Assembly: GCA_009777535.1 (NCBI GenBank) | Contig: WRLP01000025.1 | Span: forward strand, 1 to 40,518 | Origin: Treponema sp. | GTDB lineage: Bacteria > Spirochaetota > Spirochaetia > Treponematales > Breznakiellaceae | Direction: 5' to 3' | Length of the DNA: 40,518 bases | Shown: positions 26,425 through 35,342 of the stretch, one piece after another | Numbering within the stretch: the first letter of the stretch is position 1 | Layout: every line of letters starts with the position of its first letter | Notes under the pieces: generated by a model | Databases searched by the model: none | Told to the model about the DNA's origin: nothing | Seen by the model: only the letters and a program-made list of their open reading frames with translations | Made by a program: the position numbers and the translations under genes

Positions 26425-29400
26425 TTTTTCCCCTGTTAGATTCTATCAGATTATTGATCAATGTTTCCAGGCGATAGCCGGAATTTTTTTCCGCAGCGGT
26501 GAAAACTTCATAAATTTCTTCCATGCGCCCGATGCGGTCGTGCCAGGAAAGGGAAGTGTTTATCGCATCCATGCTTTCCACGGCGATGAATAAATTTCCG
26601 AAGAACAGCAGATCATCGAACCCTTCCTTGTTGAACCAGGTAATATCGTCAAAAATGTTGATTCCCAAAATGCGCCTGAAATCCTCTTCAAGATAATTTT
26701 CCCCGATTACTGCTGCGGCAAATTTACCTGCGTCGAAATCAGCACCGGCTGCTGCATACTTTGTTCCTTCCATTGGCGCCGTCCGGCTGAGTACCGCCCT
26801 GGCTGTTTCGGCAAGCCGCCATGCTTCATCTCCAGCCGCACCGAATTTAATGTACTGCTCACGCAGCTTGCGTTCAAGATTCCAGTGATCAAACCCAAGA
26901 CTGACAGCATGGCGGCCGGCGGCGCCCTTACCGATAGCAAGCCGCAGCAGTGTAAATAGGCTGTAACCAAGCACGGCGGCGCAAAGCTGCGGCCTGTTTT
27001 TTATTTGTTCCGCAATAATTTCCATAAGCCGTTTGGGCTGTTTGCGGCGCTCATCAGCATAGTCGGAGATTCTTATCAGTCTATTAATAATTGCTTCGAA
27101 CTCATGCAGTATTTCATCTTTTTTGGGCCGGATAAATTTAACGGCGGCGCCATTTTGATCTTTTGGAATCCATGGCTCATAAGCACCGCCGGCGCCGTCA
27201 ATGAAACTGAATACTGTTTCAAAAAAAGCCTGCGCCGGATCTTTCACGGACTCTATAAATGGTTTTTCCCGTCCGGAATTTTTCGGTCTTACAAAAAATT
27301 CATGCAGCCCATTAATTATTTCCGGGCTGAAAAGCTCCGCAAAGCGGTAATAAAGTTCACCAAGGTATATGTCCATTATTGCCGTCTGCGGATCGGAGAC
27401 GCCCCTGCCCTGCAAATCGTTATTAAGCCTTGCCCAACGCCCCCGTTCATCGTCTTCGACTTCATGTATGTCCAGGAATACCTGGCATTCATATCCCTTA
27501 AGGCTTACAAAAAAGCCGTTCTCGGATACATCTTTGGAAGAACGGATAAACCAAAGATTTGAACGCTGCTCCCGCATAAGAGTGAAATATTTACTCTCGC
27601 CGTGCAGCGAGAGGGCTTCGCTAAGGCTGTCTCTGCGGACGCCTCCGCTGCCGTCCGGTATTGCAGGATCACTTACCCTGATCCAGCCCGTCGTCTCATA
27701 ATACGAATTGTTATAAAAAATCAGAGCCCGTTCTTCGCCGCCGTGTATCCAGGCGCGGTTGGTATAGGCGAAAACATTTTCGTTCACGGAGCCGCCGGTT
27801 GTATACAGATCGTAAATTCTGAATCCTGCGCTGCCCGAAAAAAGAGAGCGGCGTTTCATTAGCGGAAAAATTTCACGCTCGTGGCGATCAACAAGATAGC
27901 CGTCGCTCTGTTCGTCCCTGTAAGAGCGGCGGTACTCCATTCCGTATTTTTCTTCAAGTCCTTCAATTTGTCCGTGTCCGAACATTGGCAGTCCGGGCAT
28001 GGTAACAAGCAGTGTGCAAATGCCGAAATATTTATCGCCCTTGCCAAACTGGGCGACCGCTGTTTCCTCGTCGGGGTTGTTCATAAAATTTACAAAACGT
28101 TTAAGAATTTCAGGATCAAACTCGATAGTATTTTTTATTGTAGAGCGGTACTTTGCGTTTTCTTCGTTTTTAAGCATGTTCATGAATGCGGAATTGTAAA
28201 CACGGTGCATACCCAGGGTGCGGACAAAGTAGCCTTCCATCATCCAAAAGGCTTCGGCAAGAAGCAGTGTGTTAGGCGCTTCAACGGCGCACCGGTCTAC
28301 CACTTCCCGCCAGAACTCATTCGGAATGCGGCGGTTAAATTCATCGGTATTGATGGAATGTTCGGCCCTGCTTGCGATGGCTCCGCCGCTGCCTGGCGGC
28401 GGATACCACAGCCGCTGTATGTGCCTTTTTGCCAGAGTCATGGCAGCGTCAAAACGTACGATGGAAAATTGCCGGCACACTCCGATTATTGTGTTGATTA
28501 CCGCTTCCCGCGCTTCGGGGTTAAGAAAATCAATCTGAGCCGTATCGTTCCAGGGGGTAGAAGTACCGTCGTTTCCGTGGTAGATGTAGCGGGTCTCTCC
28601 TGTGTGGTTGTTGATTCTTTTGAATACAACCGCCGCATCGCTGCGGGTAAAATAGTGTTCTTCTATTTGAACGGTGATGTCATCACGGCCGGAAAGGTTG
28701 CCGCAGTTGTAGTTGTAATTCGGAAACGGCGGCCATGGAAGCTGCAAAAAGCGCTCAGGGTGTTCGATGATCCAGCGGCTGTCGATGCCTGTGTGATTGG
28801 GAACCATATCAGAACCAAGGCGGATACCGCGCTGCATACAGCGTTCCCGCAGATTTGTCAGCGCTCCCCAGCCGCCCAGTTCGCCGGCAATGTCGTAATC
28901 GTGAAGACTGTAAGCAGACGCTGCCGCTTCGGGGTTGCCCATCCACTGCTTGATTGTCTTGCTGGCCGCACTCCTTTCCCACAGGCCGATGAGCCACAGG
29001 CCGGTAAAACCGCGGCCGGCCAGAATATCCAGTTCCTCGTCGGGGATTTGATCCAGGCGGGTAATTTCTCTTCCGTATTTTTGTGAAAGCTGAAAAAGCC
29101 AAACCAGGGTGCTTTTTGCCATCAACACGGTTTTGGGCATCCAGTCCTGATCTGGACTGAATCGTTCGTATTCATCGAGGCCGTCGTATCGCATAACCTC
29201 ACTTGGGCCGGGCCCAAAGAAAGCCGGTTTTTCTTCTTCGCTTATAACGTCCAGACTGAGGAGCAGACGGGACATGTACTTTGACAATACAAGCCCCCAA
29301 TTCCTGCGCATATAGTCAAGCTGGCCGGCAAGGGAATCCGGTGAGTTCAGGGCCGGCGCACGGAGCATGTCCCATAGATTCTGTCCGTTGGGGCCGAACA

Positions 29401-30049
29401 CCGGCAGGCTTCTAAAATGGTTTTTTAATTCTTCGATGGCTGCGGGATAAATGGTTTTTGCCGCCAGGTCCTTTTCGTCAAACATGAATTTGAACGGCCT
29501 GAATGCCGGATTCAGGTTCGCCAGGGAAAGGAGCATTGTTTCTTCCAGGGAAAGGGCTCGGCAGCTTTCACCGTCTTCGCTGCCTTCAAGATACTCGCTT
29601 GTTTTTTTCTCCCCGTTGTAAACCTGCATGGGCGGGAACTGTTCTGAAAAGGAAAAAAGCAGGCCGCCGGTTTTGTTTTCGCCCAGGTTTGTTTCCAGTC
29701 TGCCAAGGGCTGTTTCAAAAGCATCGGGCTGTACCTGCTGTCTGTAAAGTGTAATTACATAGTGCAGAATTTCATCTATCAAGCCCATTGCATAAAGCTG
29801 GCCGGCTTTAATAAAGCGCTCAGGGCGGGCAGGGTCTTGTTTGTTATTGTAATTTGCCGCCAGTTCTCTTGCCTGCTTAAGGTCGGCAAGAATTACATTT
29901 CCTGTAAGGGAAAAAAGACTGTCCTTTAAGCCATATTCCCGCCGGATATCGCTGTTAATATGAAATTCCATGCGGACTTTGCGGACTGTCTTTCTGAATA
30001 CGGAACAGCTCTTTTCAAGTCTGGTTAGTTTTAAGCGTATTCTCTGCAT
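26414..30049 (-). CDS. Large GH13 (alpha-amylase family) protein
   Basis: 1211 residues with no signal peptide, so probably cytoplasmic. The GH13 barrel occupies about 340-760: region I DMVPNHT (414-420), region II IVRFDAAM with nucleophile Asp534, region III LLLAEAFW with acid/base Glu599, and region IV NNPD (657-660), where the usual NHD histidine is Pro. The N-terminal 330 residues and C-terminal 400 residues are helical and unfamiliar. I recall long uncharacterised GH13-like proteins of this layout in spirochaetes. It may act on glycogen or maltooligosaccharides. The ATG has a strong ribosome site (AAGGAG, 6 nt). It follows the CoA-transferase by 21 bp. Confidence 0.87.
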   Translation of the reverse strand: MQRIRLKLTRLEKSCSVFRKTVRKVRMEFHINSDIRREYGLKDSLFSLTGNVILADLKQARELAANYNNKQDPARPERFIKAGQLYAMGLIDEILHYVITLYRQQVQPDAFETALGRLETNLGENKTGGLLFSFSEQFPPMQVYNGEKKTSEYLEGSEDGESCRALSLEETMLLSLANLNPAFRPFKFMFDEKDLAAKTIYPAAIEELKNHFRSLPVFGPNGQNLWDMLRAPALNSPDSLAGQLDYMRRNWGLVLSKYMSRLLLSLDVISEEEKPAFFGPGPSEVMRYDGLDEYERFSPDQDWMPKTVLMAKSTLVWLFQLSQKYGREITRLDQIPDEELDILAGRGFTGLWLIGLWERSAASKTIKQWMGNPEAAASAYSLHDYDIAGELGGWGALTNLRERCMQRGIRLGSDMVPNHTGIDSRWIIEHPERFLQLPWPPFPNYNYNCGNLSGRDDITVQIEEHYFTRSDAAVVFKRINNHTGETRYIYHGNDGTSTPWNDTAQIDFLNPEAREAVINTIIGVCRQFSIVRFDAAMTLAKRHIQRLWYPPPGSGGAIASRAEHSINTDEFNRRIPNEFWREVVDRCAVEAPNTLLLAEAFWMMEGYFVRTLGMHRVYNSAFMNMLKNEENAKYRSTIKNTIEFDPEILKRFVNFMNNPDEETAVAQFGKGDKYFGICTLLVTMPGLPMFGHGQIEGLEEKYGMEYRRSYRDEQSDGYLVDRHEREIFPLMKRRSLFSGSAGFRIYDLYTTGGSVNENVFAYTNRAWIHGGEERALIFYNNSYYETTGWIRVSDPAIPDGSGGVRRDSLSEALSLHGESKYFTLMREQRSNLWFIRSSKDVSENGFFVSLKGYECQVFLDIHEVEDDERGRWARLNNDLQGRGVSDPQTAIMDIYLGELYYRFAELFSPEIINGLHEFFVRPKNSGREKPFIESVKDPAQAFFETVFSFIDGAGGAYEPWIPKDQNGAAVKFIRPKKDEILHEFEAIINRLIRISDYADERRKQPKRLMEIIAEQIKNRPQLCAAVLGYSLFTLLRLAIGKGAAGRHAVSLGFDHWNLERKLREQYIKFGAAGDEAWRLAETARAVLSRTAPMEGTKYAAAGADFDAGKFAAAVIGENYLEEDFRRILGINIFDDITWFNKEGFDDLLFFGNLFIAVESMDAINTSLSWHDRIGRMEEIYEVFTAAEKNSGYRLETLINNLIESNRGKNEN

Positions 30050-30070
30050 TAGTGCTCCTTATCTGTTAGC

Positions 30071-31579
30071 TTAAACCTCAAAGTCCAGCATCTGTTGAAT
30101 TTGTTTTATTTCGTCGATACCAGGGAATACTTCCGCCAGCCTTAACCCCTTTTCTGTTAACTGAAATACGCACCGTTCGGTTACAAACAAGACTTTTTGG
30201 CCGCGCTTAACGGCGTTTTTACCGGAAAAACTTATAGCCGCAATTTCTTTTTTGAATTTTGGAACGGAGCCTTCCTGTAATATTTGTATAAGTCCGTCTT
30301 TTTTTACCGCAATAAGTCCTTTTGTATTGAAACTTAAACAGAATACAATAATTTTTGTTGCATGGGTGATATTGGCAAAACCGCCGATTCCGGCGTAACT
30401 TCCTTCCAGTTTGTGGGCGTTTACATTGCCTTCCCTGTCAACTTCCAGCCCTCCCAGAAAACAGATGTCTAGGCCGCCACCGTCGTAAAAGTCAAACTGG
30501 GTGGCCATGTCGCATATCATGTCGGCGCCGATTGTTGCGCCGAATGTAACGCCCGGAGCGGGAAGCCCGCCTACGCCGCCTGCTTCAACAGTAATGGCAA
30601 CATCTTTTAATATGCCGAGTTTCGAGGCGTACTTCCCCACTGTTTCCGGAATACCAATGCCGATGTTGACGATTTGCCCGGGGCGCAGTTCCTTTGCAGC
30701 CCGCTCACATATTATATCGGTGGCCATATCGCCGTTATCTGCTTTTTTTATTACAGCGGTAGACAGTCTGTTCACATAATAGTCCATGTGTGTAGACGGA
30801 ACGTGAACATCTCCGGACAGGGCGGGGTTGTATGCTATTGTTTCCGTTTTATTTTCGCTTACGACCACCATATCTACCAAAACTCCCGGAACAATTACAT
30901 TTCGCGGACGTGAAAACACGTGGCTCACCTGATCTACCTGCACAATCACCTTGCCGCCGTTACGTTTTGTAGCCTGCGCCATGGCCAGTGCGTCTACTGT
31001 AAGGTACTCCTTCTCGAAAGATATATTTCCGTTTGGATCTGCGGTGGTTCCCTTGATAAAGGCAATATCTATTTTTGGCGTATATACAAGCAGATAATCT
31101 TTCCCTTCAATGCGCTGTATTTTTACCAGTTCTTTTTTGGATATTTCGTTCATGGCGCAGGTGTCTACACGCGGGTCTGCGAAAGTGCCGAGCCCAACCT
31201 CGCTCAGAACCCAGTCCTTGCCTGCAGCCGCTGCCCTAATGGCCTGCGACAATATTCCCAGCGGCAGACAGTACGCCTCAACCTTGCCGGCCATTATCAT
31301 TTTTTTGGCGGCCGGAGTGCTGTTAAAATGGCTGGCAATAATCTCGCGGACGGCGCCGAGTTTTACATAACGGTCGGCAAAGCGGTTTTCGTCCCAGACG
31401 CCGAAACTTGCCGCACCGTATAAACTCAAGTTTTTCGGAGAGCCTGTTTCGGCAAACCGTTCATACAGGGCATCATGCAGGGCTTCCGGGTTGGAAAGGG
31501 CTAAAAAAGAGTTTATGGCAATGCAATCGCCGTCTTTGATGAATTCGATTGCCTCTCTTGCCGAGATGATCCTGAACAC
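30071..31579 (-). CDS. Family I acyl-CoA:acetate/propionate CoA-transferase (YdiF-like)
   Basis: 502 residues with fused alpha and beta halves. The enzyme moves CoA between carboxylic acids through a glutamyl-CoA intermediate. The predicted catalytic residue is Glu332 in ITVEAGGVGGLPAPG, near the expected E333 of YdiF. Other landmarks are KGTTADPNGNISFEKE in the first half and GGLEVDREGNVNAHKL in the second. The role fits fermentative metabolism of acetate, propionate or butyrate; specificity is not readable. GTG start with ribosome site AGGAGG. It follows metK by 45 bp and precedes the GH13 gene. Confidence 0.9.
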   Translation of the reverse strand: MFRIISAREAIEFIKDGDCIAINSFLALSNPEALHDALYERFAETGSPKNLSLYGAASFGVWDENRFADRYVKLGAVREIIASHFNSTPAAKKMIMAGKVEAYCLPLGILSQAIRAAAAGKDWVLSEVGLGTFADPRVDTCAMNEISKKELVKIQRIEGKDYLLVYTPKIDIAFIKGTTADPNGNISFEKEYLTVDALAMAQATKRNGGKVIVQVDQVSHVFSRPRNVIVPGVLVDMVVVSENKTETIAYNPALSGDVHVPSTHMDYYVNRLSTAVIKKADNGDMATDIICERAAKELRPGQIVNIGIGIPETVGKYASKLGILKDVAITVEAGGVGGLPAPGVTFGATIGADMICDMATQFDFYDGGGLDICFLGGLEVDREGNVNAHKLEGSYAGIGGFANITHATKIIVFCLSFNTKGLIAVKKDGLIQILQEGSVPKFKKEIAAISFSGKNAVKRGQKVLFVTERCVFQLTEKGLRLAEVFPGIDEIKQIQQMLDFEV

Positions 31580-31624
31580 ACTCGCCTCCTGACCGGTGTT
31601 ATGCGCTATTTGCGGTGCGGCGTT

Positions 31625-32794
31625 TTAACCCAATGCTTTTTTAAGGGCTTCCGTCTTGTCTGTTTTTTCCCATGAAAACTCTGACCGGCCAAAATGACCG
31701 TAAGATGCTGTTTTGCGGTAAATTGGCCGGCGAAGATCCAGGGTCTTTATGATTCCCGCAGGACTTAGGTCGAAAACCTTTGCCGCCGCGGCCTCAATTT
31801 TTGCTTCCGGAACCTTTGCGGTTCCAAATGCGTCGACCATTACGGAAACGGGGAAAGGAACTCCAATGGCATAGGCAAGCTGAATTTCGCAGCGTTCGGC
31901 GAGACCGGCGGCTACAATGTTTTTTGCCATATAACGCGCCATGTAGGCGGCTGAACGGTCAACCTTTGTCGGATCCTTGCCGGAAAAGGAACCGCCGCCG
32001 TGGCGTCCCATGCCGCCGTAGGTGTCTACGATTATCTTGCGGCCGGTAAGGCCGGTATCGCCGAAGGGGCCGCCGACAACAAAACGGCCGGTGGGATTAA
32101 TAAAGTACTTTGTCTTTTTGTCTAAAAGACCGGAAGGCTCCAGAATGGGTTTAATTATCTGTTCGATTATGCTTGATTCAATCTGTTTATGGTTAATATC
32201 AGGATCATGCTGATGCGAAACCACAACCGTATCAATGCGGACAGGCCGATACCCTTCGTATTCAACGGTAACCTGGCTTTTCGCATCGGGGCGCAGCCAT
32301 TTAATAGTTTTGTTTTTTCTTAATTTCGCGGCATGAAGCAGTATTTTATGCGCAAGCATAACAGGCATGGGCATAAGCTCTTTCGTTTCGTTACACGCAA
32401 AGCCAAACATCATGCCCTGATCGCCGGCTCCCTGCTGGCCTGCAAATTTTTTAAGCCCTTTGCCGGAAACGCCCTGGCTTATGTCCGGTGACTGATTGTG
32501 AATCATGCTCAAGACAGCCATGGATTTGCAGTCCAGCCCGTAGGAAGGATCTGTGTAGCCGATATCCTCGGCAACTTTACGAACCACCTGCTGAAAGTCG
32601 ACAAAAGTTTTTGTTGTTATCTCCCCGCCTATTAGCACCAGAGAAGTTGATGCAAAGGTTTCGCAGGCCACCCGGCTTTGCGGATCGTCTTTTAGGCACG
32701 CGTCCAGGATTGCATCGGAAATTTGATCGCAGAGCTTGTCGGGGTGTCCTTCCCCCACAGACTCGGAAGTAAAAAAATAACGCTTGTCTTTCAT
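31625..32794 (-). CDS. metK: S-adenosylmethionine synthetase
   Basis: 389 residues from the ATG at 32794, which has a ribosome site (TGGAGA); a longer frame to a TTG at 32806 is less likely. It makes SAM from methionine and ATP. Signatures are [20 protein letters not shown] at the N-terminus, [16 protein letters not shown], the P-loop-like [20 protein letters not shown], and the C-terminal [12 protein letters not shown]. Length is normal. It lies 12 bp downstream of the PII-like gene, so it may be read from the same transcript as the DUF1538 system; a functional tie is uncertain. Confidence 0.97.
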   Translation of the reverse strand: MKDKRYFFTSESVGEGHPDKLCDQISDAILDACLKDDPQSRVACETFASTSLVLIGGEITTKTFVDFQQVVRKVAEDIGYTDPSYGLDCKSMAVLSMIHNQSPDISQGVSGKGLKKFAGQQGAGDQGMMFGFACNETKELMPMPVMLAHKILLHAAKLRKNKTIKWLRPDAKSQVTVEYEGYRPVRIDTVVVSHQHDPDINHKQIESSIIEQIIKPILEPSGLLDKKTKYFINPTGRFVVGGPFGDTGLTGRKIIVDTYGGMGRHGGGSFSGKDPTKVDRSAAYMARYMAKNIVAAGLAERCEIQLAYAIGVPFPVSVMVDAFGTAKVPEAKIEAAAAKVFDLSPAGIIKTLDLRRPIYRKTASYGHFGRSEFSWEKTDKTEALKKALG

Positions 32795-32806
32795 CTGTAT
32801 CTCCAA

Positions 32807-33616
32807 TTATTCAAAATTCAGGCCCATTACATCGTCTACCGGCATGGAAAAAACAAGACCGTGGGCATCTTTGTTAAGGCCGTGTTCTTCACAAATTGCC
32901 TGCATAATTTGGATTTTATTTTCCCTTTTGGTCAGAATAAAAATAATTTCCTTTTCGTCCTGAACCGATATGCCGAAAAATTTGACCGCCCCTTCGTGCG
33001 CCTGGCCGCGTGCCGACAATACCGTGCCGCCGGTGGCGCCGGCTTCACGGGCTGTTTTCATCAATTCATCACTGTAGCCCTGATTAACAATAGAGATGAT
33101 GAGATCGTGTGAAAATTCGCCTGCCACAATTCCTCCTTCGTCCCTGGGATCAATATTTCCATTGGATTTTGATCCCGGTTCTGCGGTGATTTTTTCATTT
33201 TTAAGTATGCTTTGTTTAAAGACCAGTAACACCGGATCGTTGATTGCTGAAAGGGGAATTGTAAAAGATATTCCCGCACCGGGGCTGATGTGCCTCAGTT
33301 TCTTTCTGACTTCTTTCATCAATACCGGAACCATTACCGCCTGTTCCAGGCAGATAATAACCGCCTTTTCTTCGGCGCCGACCCCCAACAGATCGAGTAT
33401 TTCAGAACTGGCGGTTCCTATTCCTTTGCAGTGAAAATGAAACCGCACTTTTTCTTCTGTAAAAATATTGGAAATAATATTGGCCTGGCTCCAGTCTACA
33501 ACAAAAAACACTAACTTTAGGGTCGGCAGGCCGGGGCTAACAGCCGTTTCTGCCGGAGTCTCATGCCTGGACGAGAGCTTATTAAAAAATTTTGAGATTA
33601 GGTTTTTTTTGGCCAC
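32807..33616 (-). CDS. Tandem PII-like signalling protein paired with DUF1538
   Basis: 269 residues. Residues 32-125 and 168-265 look like two copies of a PII-type ferredoxin-like fold. Each has a strand (KLVFFVVD / HDLIISIV), a G-rich turn (KGIGTASSE / GATGGTVLSARG), a strand near VIICLE / IIFILT, a helix, and a closing ISFTIPLSAI / LVFSMPVDDV. The second copy is closer to GlnB-like proteins. The link at 135-165 is polar. Such proteins bind nucleotides or small ligands and gate a transporter. The GTG start directly abuts the stop of the DUF1538 gene, and its ribosome site (GGTGGAG) lies inside that gene, so the two are translationally coupled. Confidence 0.75.
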   Translation of the reverse strand: MAKKNLISKFFNKLSSRHETPAETAVSPGLPTLKLVFFVVDWSQANIISNIFTEEKVRFHFHCKGIGTASSEILDLLGVGAEEKAVIICLEQAVMVPVLMKEVRKKLRHISPGAGISFTIPLSAINDPVLLVFKQSILKNEKITAEPGSKSNGNIDPRDEGGIVAGEFSHDLIISIVNQGYSDELMKTAREAGATGGTVLSARGQAHEGAVKFFGISVQDEKEIIFILTKRENKIQIMQAICEEHGLNKDAHGLVFSMPVDDVMGLNFE

Positions 33617-35173
33617 TTACTTCTCCACCTTAAAAACGGTTATTTTTCCCCAGTTAAAAACCTGTCCCGATGTACTGATGGCAGCTGTCTGCAGTTCTGT
33701 AAGGACGTTGGCTTCTTTCTGCTTCAGGCTGTAGATGAGTCCCATTAGCTGAATAACAACCAGGGGAGTCATGGCGACAATGGCGACAATGCCAAAGGCG
33801 TCTATCAGTAAATTGCCGCCCACGCCTTCGCAGGTTCCCATTGCGAACGGCAGCAGGAAGGTAGAAGTCATGGGACCGGAGGCGACGCCGCCTGAATCGA
33901 AAGCGATGCCGGTAAAAATACGGGGTACGAAAAAGGTAAGCAGTAAGGCGAAAAAATATCCCGGTATCAGAATATACATAATTGGAATACCGAATATTAT
34001 CCGGCACATGGTAAGCGTTAAAGCTGCGGCCATGCCGATGGAAAGCCCGCGGTTCATCATTTTAACAGTGATCGTTCCGCCTGAAATTTCCTCCACCTGC
34101 TTGTTCAGTACGTGAACTGCCGGTTCAGCGGCCACGATGAAGTAGCCAATCAGGGCTCCAAGCGGCAGTAAAATTAATCTGAAAGGCGATGACGCAATCT
34201 GGAATCCCAGGAGCCTGCCTACCGGAAAAAAGCCTACGTTTACACCGGCCAGAAAAAGCACCAGCCCAATCAGGGTATAGAAAAAACCTACGGCGATGCG
34301 TCCAAGGTGGTGCCGGTGGAAACGCCTGGTAATAAGCTGGAACACGGCGAAACATAACACTATGGCCCCTATGGTCATGCACATTTCTTTAAAATAATGG
34401 GGCAACTCAAGGGCAAAGTATTTTGCTACTTCTCGTGATGTGGCTGCATCTTTAAAAATATAAGATTGTACATTTAATGTATCCGGCTTATAAAAAATAC
34501 CCAACAGGAGAATTGCCATTATCGGCCCTACGCTGCACATCGCAACAATGCCAAAGCTGTCCTCCTGGGAATTTTTGTCGCTGCGAATGGAAGCCACACC
34601 CATGCCCAGAGCAAGCATAAACGGAACGGTAATGGGGCCGGTTGTAACACCGCCCGAATCAAAACCAACGGGAACAAAGGTGCTGTCAGAAAAATATGCA
34701 ACTGCAAAGACAATAATGTAAAAAATGATCAGTAAAACTGAAAGCCTGATCTTAAACAGCGCCCTGAGTACGGCGAGCATCATGAAAACTGCCACGCCCA
34801 CAGACACTGTTCCAATCAAAACAGTGGCCGGAATTGAAGGAGTCTGCCTTCCCAGTACCTGTAAATCCGGCTCGGCGATGGAAATGATGAATCCAATTAC
34901 CAATGTAACAGAGATGATGATAAATAAATTAGACCTTTTCGTCATCTCGATACCGATGCCTTCCCCCATTGGCATCAGGGCCATATCTGCCCCAAGGGTG
35001 AAAAAACCCATTCCAATAACGAGAAGCGCCGCTCCAGTTAGAAACATCAGTATTGTTCCTGCCGGCAAAGGAGTTAAAAAAACGCTGATAATCAGTACAA
35101 TTAAAGTAATGGGAAATACCGAAGTAAGAGCTTCGGCGATTTTTTCTTTTAATACCTTGTTTATTTTGTTCAT
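33617..35173 (-). CDS. DUF1538 membrane protein with duplicated halves (putative transporter)
   Basis: 518 residues with 12 or more hydrophobic segments. The two halves repeat the same motifs. AEPDLQVL and AEPAVHVL occur after long helices. GFDSGGVTTGPITVPFMLAL and AFDSGGVASGPMTSTFLLPF follow, then DSFGIVAM and DAFGIVAI. This shows an internal duplication with pseudo-twofold symmetry, as in many secondary transporters. The FDSGGV..GP.T loops are the likely substrate or ion site. The family has no established substrate that I know of. The gene is directly followed by the PII-like gene. A possible promoter is TTGATT, 17 bp, CATACT. Confidence 0.82.
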   Translation of the reverse strand: MNKINKVLKEKIAEALTSVFPITLIVLIISVFLTPLPAGTILMFLTGAALLVIGMGFFTLGADMALMPMGEGIGIEMTKRSNLFIIISVTLVIGFIISIAEPDLQVLGRQTPSIPATVLIGTVSVGVAVFMMLAVLRALFKIRLSVLLIIFYIIVFAVAYFSDSTFVPVGFDSGGVTTGPITVPFMLALGMGVASIRSDKNSQEDSFGIVAMCSVGPIMAILLLGIFYKPDTLNVQSYIFKDAATSREVAKYFALELPHYFKEMCMTIGAIVLCFAVFQLITRRFHRHHLGRIAVGFFYTLIGLVLFLAGVNVGFFPVGRLLGFQIASSPFRLILLPLGALIGYFIVAAEPAVHVLNKQVEEISGGTITVKMMNRGLSIGMAAALTLTMCRIIFGIPIMYILIPGYFFALLLTFFVPRIFTGIAFDSGGVASGPMTSTFLLPFAMGTCEGVGGNLLIDAFGIVAIVAMTPLVVIQLMGLIYSLKQKEANVLTELQTAAISTSGQVFNWGKITVFKVEK

Positions 35174-35215
35174 AATACCGCTTAGTATCAGTATGTAGTA
35201 TTAGAGGCTTCAAAT

Positions 35216-35258
35216 CAATAATCCCGCCCCCTTAAAGGGCGGGATTATTGTTTTTTTT
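35216..35258 (+). terminator. Strong plus-strand intrinsic terminator without an obvious gene
   Basis: CAATAATCCCGCCC (35216-35229) pairs perfectly with GGGCGGGATTATTG (35237-35250), 14 bp with a 7-nt loop, followed by eight T (35251-35258). This works only for plus-strand transcripts, yet the neighbours on both sides (DUF1538 and the ammonia-lyase) are on the minus strand. It may stop antisense transcription through the DUF1538 gene. The stem base also overlaps the candidate -35 of DUF1538. Confidence 0.75.
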
Positions 35259-35272
35259 AAGGTATTAGTCTC

Positions 35273-35312
35273 GGGGTACACAACCCGCCCTTCAGGGTGG
35301 GTTGTGTACCCC
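35273..35312 (-). terminator. 18-bp hairpin after the ammonia-lyase gene
   Basis: GGGGTACACAACCCGCCC and GGGTGGGTTGTGTACCCC form an 18-bp stem with one G-T pair and the loop TTCA, 30 bp past the lyase stop codon. It lacks a T-tract on either side, so it is either a processing or pausing hairpin or works together with the second hairpin at 35216-35250. It accounts for most of the gap 35174-35342. Confidence 0.55.
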
Positions 35313-35342
35313 TCGCTGCAAATCAACAGATTGTGGTAAAAT

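Noticed and set aside
27881-29086. 401-codon open frame antisense to the GH13 gene
   Set aside because: Its length comes from the codon bias of the GC-richer sense gene; the sense strand encodes intact catalytic motifs here.
30910-30930. Second parS-like site (GAAAACACGTGGCTC)
   Set aside because: It shares only the central CACGTG; the flanks lack the GTTTC/GAAAC symmetry and it lies inside the CoA-transferase gene.
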